A stretch of DNA of 21,693 bases. Origin: Clostridiales bacterium. GTDB lineage: Bacteria; Bacillota; Clostridia; Oscillospirales; Ruminococcaceae. A program made the position numbers and the translations under genes. Shown here piece after piece: positions 1 through 6,759 of the stretch. The number at the start of each line of letters is the position of its first letter. Within the stretch, counting starts at the first letter, position 1. The notes beneath the pieces are model-generated. The model was given only the letters and a program-made list of their open reading frames with translations, was not told where the DNA came from and did not search any database. The stretch spans positions 1-21,693 of the forward strand of contig QAMM01000011.1 in assembly GCA_003150405.1 (NCBI GenBank), read 5' to 3'.

Positions 1-3000
1 CAACATTTCCAGCGTTGCTTTTTGGGGAGGTTGGGGGTATAATGTTATTAGAAACAGGAATGCCAGTTGCGTTTTCAGACGTAATCTCAGGGGCTTGTAC
101 ATCTGAGGGCTGGCGACCTGTTTCTTTTATTTTTCCTAAATTCCCATAAGGCGTTGCTCCCACCTTTCTCTTAAAAGCACTAACAATATAATTTGTCTTG
201 GCGTTGGCATCTGATATTGCTTCAACAACATAGTATGAACCGTCAATCCTTTTTTCAAATACAACCATAGGTGCTGGTTTGCCATTTGACAAACTGTACC
301 CTCTGGATTTATCAGTATTTAAATGAACTTCGTCATAATTGTCAAGCACATACTGTATCCTTGATAAATCCGCATCATCAGCCATGCTGCTGTCGCGTTT
401 TCCATTTATTCCGTGATTTTTATCAATATGTTCAATGGTATTTGGAGCAAGTGCAATTTTGTTTTCGGATACATCAAGGCCTGTTAGCTCTTTTAAATCT
501 TTAGCCATCCGGTCAGATGTCTTCTTCAAATAGAAAAGCTCTTTTTTACCCGCAAGACCATTCCTGACTTTTTGAATATACTGTATGAGCTTTTGATCCC
601 CGAAAGAGTTGTACTCTTTTATCGTTTTCTGCTCCTGCGGCGTATGGCCGTCCAAATTGGTATTAACAGCCGTCCTCCCCGCCTTTGTGGTGCCCACAGG
701 GGCGCTGTTTGCGTTTGCAGGAGAAACAGCACCGCTCTGCGCAGCGCCGCGGTTGCTTTTTTTGGCAAAAGTGGGTATAATAGGGGTAAAAGCTAGCTTA
801 CTGCTCGTCTCGGACGTTGGTTCAGGGGACGCTTGCGTTGCATTGAACGTAGTAAGCGGCTTCTTTTTGTTTATTACGCGGAAAGAGTCAATTTCAATCG
901 AATGTTTGCCGTTTGAAACGCCATTAACTGCGACCGCATATCCATTGATCCGCTTGCGCAGTTCGAACGCCGTCCGTCCGGCATAATCCTTCTTGTCCAA
1001 AAGAATAATTTCATCTGGGTTGTTAAACACTTTTGGAAGTTCGGCCATCAGGGCATCATCAACCGCAAGCTGGCCACGGAGAGCTTCGGCTTGTTCATTG
1101 CCGTGCTGCGCAAAAATGTGCCGTACTTCGTCACTCCGGATAGCTACGCTATACCCAGTTACATCCTGTCCGGTTGCAGCGCGAATATCGTTTGAAAGCT
1201 CATTGGAAACTTTGCCAAAGTAAAACCGTTTTGTCCCATTTGTTTCTTTGGATTCCCGGATAAATTTAGAAAAGTCGCTTTCATTTTCATTGACCATCCC
1301 CTTCTGGGAGGACAAATTTTTAGCCTCCGCCTCACTATACGGCAAAATGCCGTTGCTGTTTTGGTAGGAGGTCATTTTAAAGCCATCAGATGTCATCGTG
1401 CCCGCCTTAGGGGCGCTGTTTGCGTTCGCAGGAGAAACAGCACCGCTCTGCGCAGCGCCGCGGTTGCTTTTTTGGGCAAAAGTGGGTATAATAGGGGTAG
1501 AAGCTAGCTCGGGTTCGGGTTCGGACGTAAGCCGAAGGGGATTATTATCTGCATTCGGCACCTGATATGCTTTCGGAGCAGAGGCATGGGCGTTTTGGAC
1601 GTCTGCTGAGGGCGATTTTTTCGTATTCAGCACTTGCCCTGCTCCTTTTTTATTGATATAAGCCGTCACTACCTGGAGCTTTTTGGCTTTGCTGTCCGGC
1701 ACTGCCTCTACCACATAAAAAGTGCCGTCGATCGCTTTTTCAAATACTACTCTTTGAGATGGGGATTTATCACTATTTACAAATGCGTAATCTTTTTTTC
1801 CACCTATTGAAACACTATCATAATTTTCCAACACATAGGGAATCCAAGCTATATCCTCAATATTAGCCATACTATGGTCTGCTTTACCGTTTTCACCATG
1901 CCGTTTGATAATATGTTCAACCGCGCTTGGTTTTATATTATGGCGATACCCAGTAATGTCAATTCCGGTTAATCTCTTGATGTCAGACACTTCTCTGGAA
2001 CGAACCGGTTTTATCTCAAAATTAAGGTAGCGGTTCTCTGGGTTTTTTTGAATATTTTCAATATAACGAATCAAATTAGGGTCAACCGCATTCTTATATT
2101 CCAGGATGGTTTTCTGCTCCTGCGGCGTATGCCCCTCCAAATTGGTATTAACAGCCGTCCTCCCCGCCTCTGTGACACTCGCAAGGGCGTTATTTGCGTT
2201 TGCAGGAGAAACAGCACCGTTCTGCGCAGCGCCGCGATTGCTTTTTTTGGCAGGAATGGGTATAATAGGGGTAGATAGGCCTGCATTGTTTCCGTTGGCT
2301 ACGGGTGCTGTTCCCGCAAGTACTTCGGATAACGGTGTCAGGTCTATGTTTTTTATTTTGTAGGTTCTGAACTTATTTTCATACGGATAAATTTCCGTAT
2401 CAAAGGACACAACATAGTCCGCTGTACCATGTTCACTAGGAAGAGAAACAACCGTTTCAAAATAATCGTACCGTTCTACATTGTTGGTTCGTTTTCCGGT
2501 TTTGTCAAAATTTCCGCTGCCAACATATTCCGCATTGGCAACCACATCTTCCAGCTGATTTAATACAGATATTTTTTCCGCACTGAAATTAGGGTCAGAA
2601 ACCACCTTGCCAATTACATTTTTATGAAGCGTTACATCATAAGGGGCATTTTGAAATGTTACGTCCTTAATCCGTACCTTTTTTCCATTAAAACGGCTGC
2701 CAATTATTGTTTGGTACGCATCCTTTAAATAACGTTTAAAGCTCGTCTCATGCTGTGTATTCGCCGCATTGATTATCTGTCTGGCTTGTTGTACCTGCTC
2801 TTCGGTAATAATCGGTTTGTTTTTTAGCGAAAAATTTAAATTAACCGGTGTTGTCCCTTGGTAAGGAGATTTAATTGTTGTATCCCGCCCCACCTTGACC
2901 GGCGCTATAACACTTCTCCCCGCCTCTGTGGTGCCCACAGGGGCGCTGTTTGCGTTTGCAGGAGAAACAGCGCCGCTCTGCGCAGCGCCGCGGTTGCTTT

Positions 3001-4609
3001 TTTTGGCAGAAGTGGGTATAATAGGGGTAAAGCCTAAGGCATTTACGGGATGTAGCGTTGTTTCGGCAACGGAGTTCCGCGCCGACGGCTCTATTTTTAT
3101 TTCGTCTACAACGCCGCTTAAAGTATGGCCGTAATATTTATTCCCCATATCAGTAGCGCGAACACGTATGTGAGCCATATAATCGTTTCCTGATATTTCA
3201 ATAGGACTGTCAAAATAGTAATAGGCATTAATTCCGGCTTTGCCTTTCACATTTGGAGCTTCTCCAACTTGAATGGCATTGCTGAGCAGTTCGGGAACAT
3301 GAAATGCGCTGGCATACTTCTCTTGTGAAATATTGCCGCTCAACAATTTATCAAGCCCTGTTCTTGAAATATCAATCTTCATTCCGGTTTGCTCATTGGT
3401 AACCGTTTTAGGGAAATGTAATTGAGCATATCGGATTATATTCTTTCTTGCCTGATTTAAATTTTTTAAAATTTTAGAGTCAAATAGCGATAGATTTGCA
3501 ATCGTTTTCGCTTTAGCCGTCTTCCCCGCCTCTGTGGTGCCCACAGGGGCGCTGTTTACGTTTGCAGGAGAAACAGCACCGCTCTGTGCCGGGCCGTGGT
3601 TGCTTTTTTTGGCAGAAGTGGATATAATAAAAGTAGAGGTAGCGTCGTTCACTATTAGATCCGGGCCGCCACTATTGTGGTAGGAAGTTTCGTTGGACGG
3701 CGCTATTTCTATGTTTTCAAAAGAGTGATAATAATACTGATTGTTCTGTGGTGTATTTTTAATTCTTAGATTCACTCTATAGCTGCGGTTGCCTACAGAG
3801 AAGTTGGATTCATAATAAGAAAACGGATTAACACGCCCCTTTGTATTGGGAGATTCGCCTACCTTATGAGCGTTTTCTATAATTTTATCCAACAAAAATA
3901 TACTGTCCAAGTTATCCCTTGATTTCATTCCTTGCCCGCGAATTTTCTTTGCCACATCATTAATACCTTTAGGCGTAATGATTACTTCGTTTCCATCAGA
4001 TAAAATCGTAATCGGTTTTGCTTCCAGCATATTTCCATGTGAATCAATCTTGGATACCAGGTTTTTATCCGCATAAGCTTGCGCAAAATCGCGGTAGTCC
4101 TTTGCATGAACGAATTCCGCTACAGACTTCTTGAGTTTGACAGTACCGTCCCTTGAAACACTATAAGACACTTCTTGGGAAGATGGTATCGTATAAGAGC
4201 GCTGACCGTCAGATGAAGTTATTGTATAAATTCCATCTTGATTTAACACTCGTTGTTTCCAAGACTTCCTCCCCGCCTCTGTGGTGCCCATAGGGGCGCT
4301 GTTTGCGTTTGCAGGAGAAACAGCACCGCTCTGCATAGCGCCCGCCTGCGGGCTGTTTTTAGGCGCTGAGAAGGGCCGCGGGTTTTCCGCCTTCATCCCC
4401 TCCTGCGCCAGTACCTGCTTCTTATGGCTTTCTATTGCCTGTCTGACTGCGGCAGCATAACGGTTGAAATCCTCCAAAGTAGCGGTCTGTGCTGCTGGCG
4501 GATTCGGGCGCAGCTCCGCCGGAAGCGATGTATTTGCAACGCCGGTCAGGGTCTCAATTCCCGCCTTAATCTGTCCTGTCTGCCGTACCGTTTGAACCGT
4601 TGCGCTCAC
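1..4609 (-). CDS. Giant modular phage polyvalent-type protein (LPD3-like and PBECR-like modules), C-terminal end outside window
   Basis: I read this frame codon by codon from 4609 to position 2 and found no stop, giving at least 1,536 codons with the 3' end beyond the left edge. Counting from GTG 4609, the order is: a 90-residue leader, linker 1 (about residues 88-114), LPD3-like module, linker 2 (326-363), LPD3-like, linker 3 (528-565), LPD3-like, linker 4 (780-819), PBECR-like, linker 5 (1038-1070), PBECR-like, linker 6 (1275-1313), PBECR-like, then an apparent diverged linker 7 at the edge. Polyvalent proteins are long phage or conjugative-element polypeptides thought to be delivered with the DNA; PBECR domains are barnase/EndoU/colicin/RelE-fold nucleases. 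GTG 4609 directly follows a TGA in the same frame and ATG 4396 is an alternative. Neither has a convincing ribosome binding site, and the true N terminus was probably lost to a frameshift at 4606-4613. The frame and repeats are certain; domain names are from memory. Confidence 0.85.
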   Translation of the reverse strand, partial: MSATVQTVRQTGQIKAGIETLTGVANTSLPAELRPNPPAAQTATLEDFNRYAAAVRQAIESHKKQVLAQEGMKAENPRPFSAPKNSPQAGAMQSGAVSPANANSAPMGTTEAGRKSWKQRVLNQDGIYTITSSDGQRSYTIPSSQEVSYSVSRDGTVKLKKSVAEFVHAKDYRDFAQAYADKNLVSKIDSHGNMLEAKPITILSDGNEVIITPKGINDVAKKIRGQGMKSRDNLDSIFLLDKIIENAHKVGESPNTKGRVNPFSYYESNFSVGNRSYRVNLRIKNTPQNNQYYYHSFENIEIAPSNETSYHNSGGPDLIVNDATSTFIISTSAKKSNHGPAQSGAVSPANVNSAPVGTTEAGKTAKAKTIANLSLFDSKILKNLNQARKNIIRYAQLHFPKTVTNEQTGMKIDISRTGLDKLLSGNISQEKYASAFHVPELLSNAIQVGEAPNVKGKAGINAYYYFDSPIEISGNDYMAHIRVRATDMGNKYYGHTLSGVVDEIKIEPSARNSVAETTLHPVNALGFTPIIPTSAKKSNRGAAQSGAVSPANANSAPVGTTEAGRSVIAPVKVGRDTTIKSPYQGTTPVNLNFSLKNKPIITEEQVQQARQIINAANTQHETSFKRYLKDAYQTIIGSRFNGKKVRIKDVTFQNAPYDVTLHKNVIGKVVSDPNFSAEKISVLNQLEDVVANAEYVGSGNFDKTGKRTNNVERYDYFETVVSLPSEHGTADYVVSFDTEIYPYENKFRTYKIKNIDLTPLSEVLAGTAPVANGNNAGLSTPIIPIPAKKSNRGAAQNGAVSPANANNALASVTEAGRTAVNTNLEGHTPQEQKTILEYKNAVDPNLIRYIENIQKNPENRYLNFEIKPVRSREVSDIKRLTGIDITGYRHNIKPSAVEHIIKRHGENGKADHSMANIEDIAWIPYVLENYDSVSIGGKKDYAFVNSDKSPSQRVVFEKAIDGTFYVVEAVPDSKAKKLQVVTAYINKKGAGQVLNTKKSPSADVQNAHASAPKAYQVPNADNNPLRLTSEPEPELASTPIIPTFAQKSNRGAAQSGAVSPANANSAPKAGTMTSDGFKMTSYQNSNGILPYSEAEAKNLSSQKGMVNENESDFSKFIRESKETNGTKRFYFGKVSNELSNDIRAATGQDVTGYSVAIRSDEVRHIFAQHGNEQAEALRGQLAVDDALMAELPKVFNNPDEIILLDKKDYAGRTAFELRKRINGYAVAVNGVSNGKHSIEIDSFRVINKKKPLTTFNATQASPEPTSETSSKLAFTPIIPTFAKKSNRGAAQSGAVSPANANSAPVGTTKAGRTAVNTNLDGHTPQEQKTIKEYNSFGDQKLIQYIQKVRNGLAGKKELFYLKKTSDRMAKDLKELTGLDVSENKIALAPNTIEHIDKNHGINGKRDSSMADDADLSRIQYVLDNYDEVHLNTDKSRGYSLSNGKPAPMVVFEKRIDGSYYVVEAISDANAKTNYIVSAFKRKVGATPYGNLGKIKETGRQPSDVQAPEITSENATGIPVSNNIIPPTSPKSNAGNV
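165..620 (-). other. PBECR-like nuclease module 3 of the giant protein
   Basis: It reads TGLDVSENKIALAPNTIEHI then DKNHGINGKRDSSMADDADL, with histidines at 428-430 and 413-415, RIQYVLDNYDEVHLNTDKSR, and strands MVVFEKRIDGSYYVVEAISD. It is the closest relative of the 1640-2105 module, and the two also share the 20-residue lead-in after the linker, which points to duplication. The tail runs into NNIIPPTSPKSNAGNV at the window edge, which looks like the start of a seventh, diverged linker. Confidence 0.6.
671..787 (-). repeat. Linker repeat copy 6
   Basis: Encodes TPIIPTFAKKSNRGAAQSGA, then VSPANANSAPVGTTKAGRTA, continuing into VNTNLDGHTPQEQKTI as after copy 4. Confidence 0.9.
855..1375 (-). 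other. PBECR-like nuclease module 2 (distinct subfamily) of the giant protein
   Basis: This module reads TGQDVTGYSVAIRSDEVRHI followed by FAQHGNEQAEALRGQLAV, with histidines at 1118-1120 and 1103-1105, then PDEIILLDKKDYAGRTAFEL and a final strand SIEIDSFRV. It shares the HIxxxHG signature with the other two PBECR-like modules but diverges elsewhere. The HGNEQxExxRGQ context is the form I associate with PBECR2-like phage domains. Confidence 0.6.
1401..1498 (-). repeat. Linker repeat copy 5
   Basis: Encodes TPIIPTFAQKSNRGAAQSGA, then VSPANANSAPKAG. The distal VGTTEAG part is lost. The DNA upstream on the minus strand, encoding ELAS, resembles the KLAF before copy 6, so the homology extends slightly into the previous module's tail. 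Confidence 0.9.
1640..2105 (-). other. PBECR-like nuclease module 1 of the giant protein
   Basis: The module contains a short sheet ending in TGIDITGYRHNIKPSAVEHI, then IKRHGENGKADHSMA with histidines at 1913-1915 and 1898-1900, and a late strand pair RVVFEKAIDGTFYVVEAV. The ExHIxxxHG signature and length fit phage Barnase-EndoU-ColicinE5/D-RelE-like nuclease domains. It is a close paralogue of the last module (165-620), including the lead-in GHTPQEQKTI. Which PBECR subfamily it belongs to cannot be settled by eye. Confidence 0.6.
2153..2272 (-). repeat. Linker repeat copy 4
   Basis: Encodes TPIIPIPAKKSNRGAAQNGA, then VSPANANNALASVTEAGRTA. It is followed by VNTNLEGHTPQEQKTI, an extension shared only with copy 6. 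Confidence 0.9.
2335..2680 (-). other. LPD3-like module 3 (divergent) of the giant protein
   Basis: A third related module has QLEDVVANAEYVGSGNFDK, ERYDYFETVVSLPSEHG, and FRTYKIKNIDLTPL. It is preceded by a helix-rich stretch (TEEQVQQARQIINAAN) and a strand region with VRIKDVTFQNAPYDVTLHKN that are absent from modules 1 and 2. It keeps the helix and strand order but lacks the closing YxH, so the assignment is weaker than for the other two. Confidence 0.4.
2915..3028 (-). repeat. Linker repeat copy 3
   Basis: Encodes TPIIPTSAKKSNRGAAQSGA, then VSPANANSAPVGTTEAGR. At DNA level it is almost identical to copies 5 and 6 over the GC-rich core, while the flanking modules are unrelated. Confidence 0.9.
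3085..3385 (-). other. LPD3-like module 2 of the giant protein
   Basis: This is the second copy of the same fold pattern: PELLSNAIQVGEAPNVKG, YYYFDSPIEISGNDYMAHIR, then YYGHTLSGVVDEIKIEPS. It aligns by eye to module 1 over the helix, the double strand and the histidine before the last strand. Nucleotide identity to module 1 is low, in contrast to the linkers around them. Confidence 0.5.
3521..3634 (-). repeat. Linker repeat copy 2
   Basis: Encodes TFIISTSAKKSNHGPAQSGA, then VSPANVNSAPVGTTEAGK. This is the most diverged of the full-length copies at both protein and DNA level (FIIST for PIIPT, NHGP for NRGA). Confidence 0.88.
3690..3965 (-). other. LPD3-like module 1 of the giant protein
   Basis: Between linkers 1 and 2 the protein has the pattern of large polyvalent protein-associated domain 3: a helix with FLLDKIIENAHKVGE, then NTKG, a strand pair around YYESNFSVGNRSYRVNLRIK, and a closing HSFENIEI. 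The 140 residues before it (YTIPSSQEVSYSVSRDG and following) match nothing I know. The family call rests on spacing and residue pattern only. Confidence 0.5.
4268..4348 (-). repeat. Linker repeat copy 1
   Basis: Encodes AMQSGAVSPANANSAPMGTT followed by EAGRK. It is the copy nearest the N terminus and is shorter than the rest because the TPIIPTSAKKSNRGAA part is replaced by FSAPKNSPQAG. Same reading frame as all other copies. Confidence 0.85.
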
Positions 4610-4718
4610 TCACCATCGCCGGGCCGCCCATCAAAGCGCTTACCAGTGAGCCCTGCACGCCGGCGTTTATCATGCCCTCCAAATCGAAAACGCCTCCGGT
4701 GCCAACCCAAGCCGATTA
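4606..4718 (-). pseudogene. Out-of-frame upstream extension of the giant gene
   Basis: In the frame offset from the giant ORF, the minus strand reads on from a TAA at 4718-4716 as SAWVGTGGVFDLEGMINAGV, then QGSLVSALMGGPAMVS, and leaves the giant frame at a TCAC-TCAC tandem repeat (4606-4613, plus strand). Removing one 4-base unit joins it to ATVQTVRQTGQ, the present N-terminal part of the giant ORF, which makes a plausible continuous protein. I therefore read this as the broken N-terminal part of the giant gene. The upstream end abuts the winged-helix-like remnant and may be a deletion junction. Confidence 0.55.
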
Positions 4719-4881
4719 GGCGAGGGCGCACGGCGTCCATATCATCCAGGCCCAATGCATCTTTGATTTCCCGCGCCGTCAGTTCAACCCCCGGCTCCAG
4801 GACTGCTAAAATCTTTTGGTATCTCGTTTCCCGGTCGGTTTTCCGATTGCTCTCCTGCCGAGTTTCCTAGGTGATGATCAT
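4716..4881 (-). pseudogene. Small phage winged-helix-like protein, broken by an amber codon and truncated
   Basis: A good ribosome binding site (GGAGG at 4890-4894) precedes ATG 4881, but the frame reads M-I-I-T and then TAG at 4869-4867. Beyond it the frame continues as ETRQESNRKTDRETRYQKIL, AVLEPGVELTAREIKDALGL, DDMDAVRPRL. That resembles the start of small helix-turn-helix proteins in Firmicutes phage early regions (helix, TAREIKDALGL recognition-type helix, VRPRL). After about 4720 the translation becomes arginine-rich nonsense and stops at 4606-4608. The gene has therefore lost its C-terminal half, probably to a deletion that joined it to the giant gene. Confidence 0.6.
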
Positions 4882-4922
4882 AGGTAATTCCTCCGTTTAA
4901 AAGTAGAAATCGTCTGATTCGG

Positions 4923-5663
4923 TCAATTCTGTAAGCACTTTTGTTTTTTTATAAAATCACAAGTGCCGCAGCGTTCCGGCCCTACAATCCCCTTTTTGAT
5001 TGCGTCGTACATTTCAACGCTGTTTGCGAACCGTTCCAGCGAAAAATCAAGCATGCTTTGAGAAATATGGACAATATCAATACCAATGGTTTCCTCTTTT
5101 GTTACCGCTGCCAGGTAGAACGGCAATTTTTCGCCCGTGTTCTGCCTTACAATTTCCTGGTATACTGCACCCTGCAAATCGTATTGCCATCCCTCAAATC
5201 ACGGCAACCTGCCTTTTTCTGAGTCATAAACCATTTCAAAATCCTTCATAATTTTCAGGTCTACAATTTTATCCGGGTGCAGGCTGTCTATTTTAATTTT
5301 GACCGGAACGCCATTGATGCAGCCGATCATGATCACCTGTTTTTTTTCTGGCCATATAGCTGGAAAACAGCTTGTCCGATTCAATGCGTTTAATGATTTC
5401 ATCGGTCTGTATGTATTCGGCCTTTAGCGTATCGTCACGTTTGAATATCTCCGTGGTCTTGTTTTTAAAGGCTCTCAGCGTACCCTCAAAATATGAATCT
5501 ACATAAGAACCGACAAGCAGCGCTGTTGTTTTCTTACGCTCATATTTTTTGTTTACCCCCGCAAATACAGCGGCCTGGCACCTTTCAAATGCCTTGAATT
5601 GGGAACGCTCATATACTCCCGATTTGCCTTGCGTGTGAAATAGTTTCGTTTTGTTAGGTTCAT
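4923..5663 (-). pseudogene. Phage PD-(D/E)XK nuclease-like protein, multiply disrupted
   Basis: Three frames together rebuild one protein typical of phage PD-(D/E)XK nucleases: MNLTKRNYFTRKANREYMSV, then QFKAFERCQAAVFAGVNKKY and LLVGSYVDSYFEGTL in the second frame, then EKKQVIMIGCINGVPVKIKI, DSLHPDKIVDLKIMKD (catalytic D and D-x-K), and finally LQGAVYQEIVRQNTGEKLPF with CGTCDF near the C terminus. The lesions are a frameshift at the CCC run near 5601-5603, a frameshift at an 8-base T run (plus strand 5340-5347), and an in-frame TGA at 5201-5199. ATG 5663 overlaps the stop of the upstream zinc-ribbon gene by 4 nt. The product cannot be made whole. Family recognition is fairly secure; its role in phage DNA processing is inferred. 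Confidence 0.8.
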
Positions 5664-5803
5664 TGCTGCGCCCCCTTCGCTACTGCAACACAGGCGCCGC
5701 ACAGTCCTTTTCCATACTTGTTTTTGGTGTAGGCCGCCACCTGTTCCGGTGTCATGTTCCCCGCTGCGTGTATCTCCTTTCCGCACAACTCGCACTTAGG
5801 CAA
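5660..5803 (-). CDS. Small zinc-ribbon phage protein, start uncertain
   Basis: About 47 codons read LPKCELCGKEIHAAGNMTPE, QVAAYTKNKYGKG, LCGACVAVAKGAQQ. Two CxxC pairs flank a short linker, as in treble-clef or zinc-ribbon phage proteins. The only in-frame start candidates are TTG 5803 and an internal ATG, neither with a good ribosome binding site. The frame follows the upstream gene's TAA without a break, so the original ATG may have been lost. Its TGA overlaps the ATG of the nuclease pseudogene (ATGA), the tight packing normal for phage early operons. The function is unknown. Confidence 0.5.
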   Translation of the reverse strand: MPKCELCGKEIHAAGNMTPEQVAAYTKNKYGKGLCGACVAVAKGAQQ

Positions 5804-5812
5804 TACGACATT

Positions 5813-6157
5813 TTAGGGCCGTGGGATTCTCGCCCATATTCGCAGAGCGTCGTAAACATCTCCAAACGCTTTTACCCGGTCAATTCCGACAATCACGGAT
5901 TTTCCCCTGAGCTTTTCGGTGTCTTTGGTTTTATACAGTTTGCAGATAGTCTTTTTATTTGTGACGTTTAAAATCATTGACTTAAATGCTTGGTCCGTCC
6001 AATAACAAGTGGTGCAAATCTCTGTTTTACCATTTGTTACAACCTCTTCGTCAACAATTCTTTCAATCGTCAATGTGGGTTCACGGTTTGGCAGTTCGTC
6101 CAAGTCCCATGAGCCTAAATAGTTCGGTTTTTTCCTCATTTTCATAATATCCGGCAT
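5813..6157 (-). CDS. Conserved hypothetical phage protein, 114 aa
   Basis: The protein begins MPDIMKMRKKPNYLGSWDLD and continues ELPNREPTLTIERIVDEEVV. It has a C-T-T-C-Y-W stretch in the middle, NVTNKKTICKLYKTKDTEKL, and VIVGIDRVKAFGDVYDALRI near the end. I recognise this as a soluble protein common in Firmicutes prophage early regions next to PD-(D/E)XK nuclease genes; no function is known to me. The start is supported by GAGGAGC about 8 nt before ATG 6157. It appears intact, unlike its downstream neighbour. Confidence 0.75.
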   Translation of the reverse strand: MPDIMKMRKKPNYLGSWDLDELPNREPTLTIERIVDEEVVTNGKTEICTTCYWTDQAFKSMILNVTNKKTICKLYKTKDTEKLRGKSVIVGIDRVKAFGDVYDALRIWARIPRP

Positions 6158-6169
6158 GGCGTTTGCTCC

Positions 6170-6370
6170 TCAGCATTCGATTTCCCGCCTGTAATTGGCT
6201 TTTATGCAGCTCAGACAAATCGCTTCATCGTTTATCTGGTAATAGCAGTCGTCCTGTATCGGCTCCCCGCAGTCGGCGCAGACCGGCAGCTTTGCAAGCC
6301 GCTTTTCCTGTACCGCATCCCAGCGGTTAAAATCACGGGCTGGGTTATCGGTGTAAAATACATGGTTCAT
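6170..6370 (-). CDS. Small zinc-finger (LIM-like) phage protein, 66 aa
   Basis: Two CxxC pairs (C31/C34 in LPVCADCGEPI and C52/C55 in EAICLSCI) separated by 17 residues suggest one LIM or treble-clef zinc site. The N-terminal 25 residues (YTDNPARDFNRWDAVQEKR) are polar and helical. The start ATG 6370 overlaps the upstream gene's stop by 4 nt, which indicates translational coupling. Such proteins are frequent in phage replication regions, probably binding nucleic acid or protein partners; the exact role is unknown. Confidence 0.7.
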   Translation of the reverse strand: MNHVFYTDNPARDFNRWDAVQEKRLAKLPVCADCGEPIQDDCYYQINDEAICLSCIKANYRREIEC

Positions 6371-6759
6371 GGCTTGACACCATCCTTCGTTTTGTGTATC
6401 ATAAAAGTGTAATAGTTTTCTTGTGCTCTCTGTCTGGGTTGCCGCCCAACAGGGAGTTTTTTCTTTTCCAGTTGCTTGTTTGCTGTGCTTGTGTTGTACG
6501 TGCCTCGCGGGCTGTTTGCTCTGTTACCAGTATTCTGTTTGTCTCGCGAATGGTCCTGCCCGGCCGCGGGCTTGTCCACGGCTTGCGCCCAAAGGGCGAA
6601 TACGCCGAAGAACAGCAGGCATACAAGCGAGAGCAGCAGGGCGAGCAAAAAGCTGTCGAGATAGCCGCGCTCATATGCGCCGAGGATTTGGAAGCACCCG
6701 GCCAGCGAGAGGAAGGCCAGCACGGCCAGCACAGCGCGTTTGCGTTTGAGGTGTTTCAT
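6367..6759 (-). CDS. Two-pass small membrane protein of the prophage, 130 aa
   Basis: From ATG 6759 (GGAGGTGA 8 nt upstream) the protein reads MKHLKRKRAVLAVLAFLSLA with a first hydrophobic helix at about residues 9-27 and a second at about 38-62 (LLALLLSLVCLLFFGVFALW). A basic, polar cytoplasmic-type tail of about 65 residues follows, rich in K, R, Q and N. A longer open frame up to 7008 exists, but its extra residues are low-quality and overlap another gene, so I reject that start. Its ATG overlaps the stop of the 49-aa gene (ATGA) and its own stop overlaps the next start. Holin-like topology is possible but unproven. Confidence 0.6.
   Translation of the reverse strand: MKHLKRKRAVLAVLAFLSLAGCFQILGAYERGYLDSFLLALLLSLVCLLFFGVFALWAQAVDKPAAGQDHSRDKQNTGNRANSPRGTYNTSTANKQLEKKKLPVGRQPRQRAQENYYTFMIHKTKDGVKP

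Noticed and set aside
671..4348. Regularly spaced repeats that might suggest a CRISPR array
   Set aside because: Units recur every 600-770 bp, are in one coding frame, and are separated by coding modules, not 30-bp spacers.
1..4870. Many plus-strand frames of 74-148 codons, including 4424-4870, 609-986 and 2106-2363
   Set aside because: They are antisense to the continuous minus-strand frame; the repeated ones are just the reverse of the linker repeat and have no ribosome binding sites.
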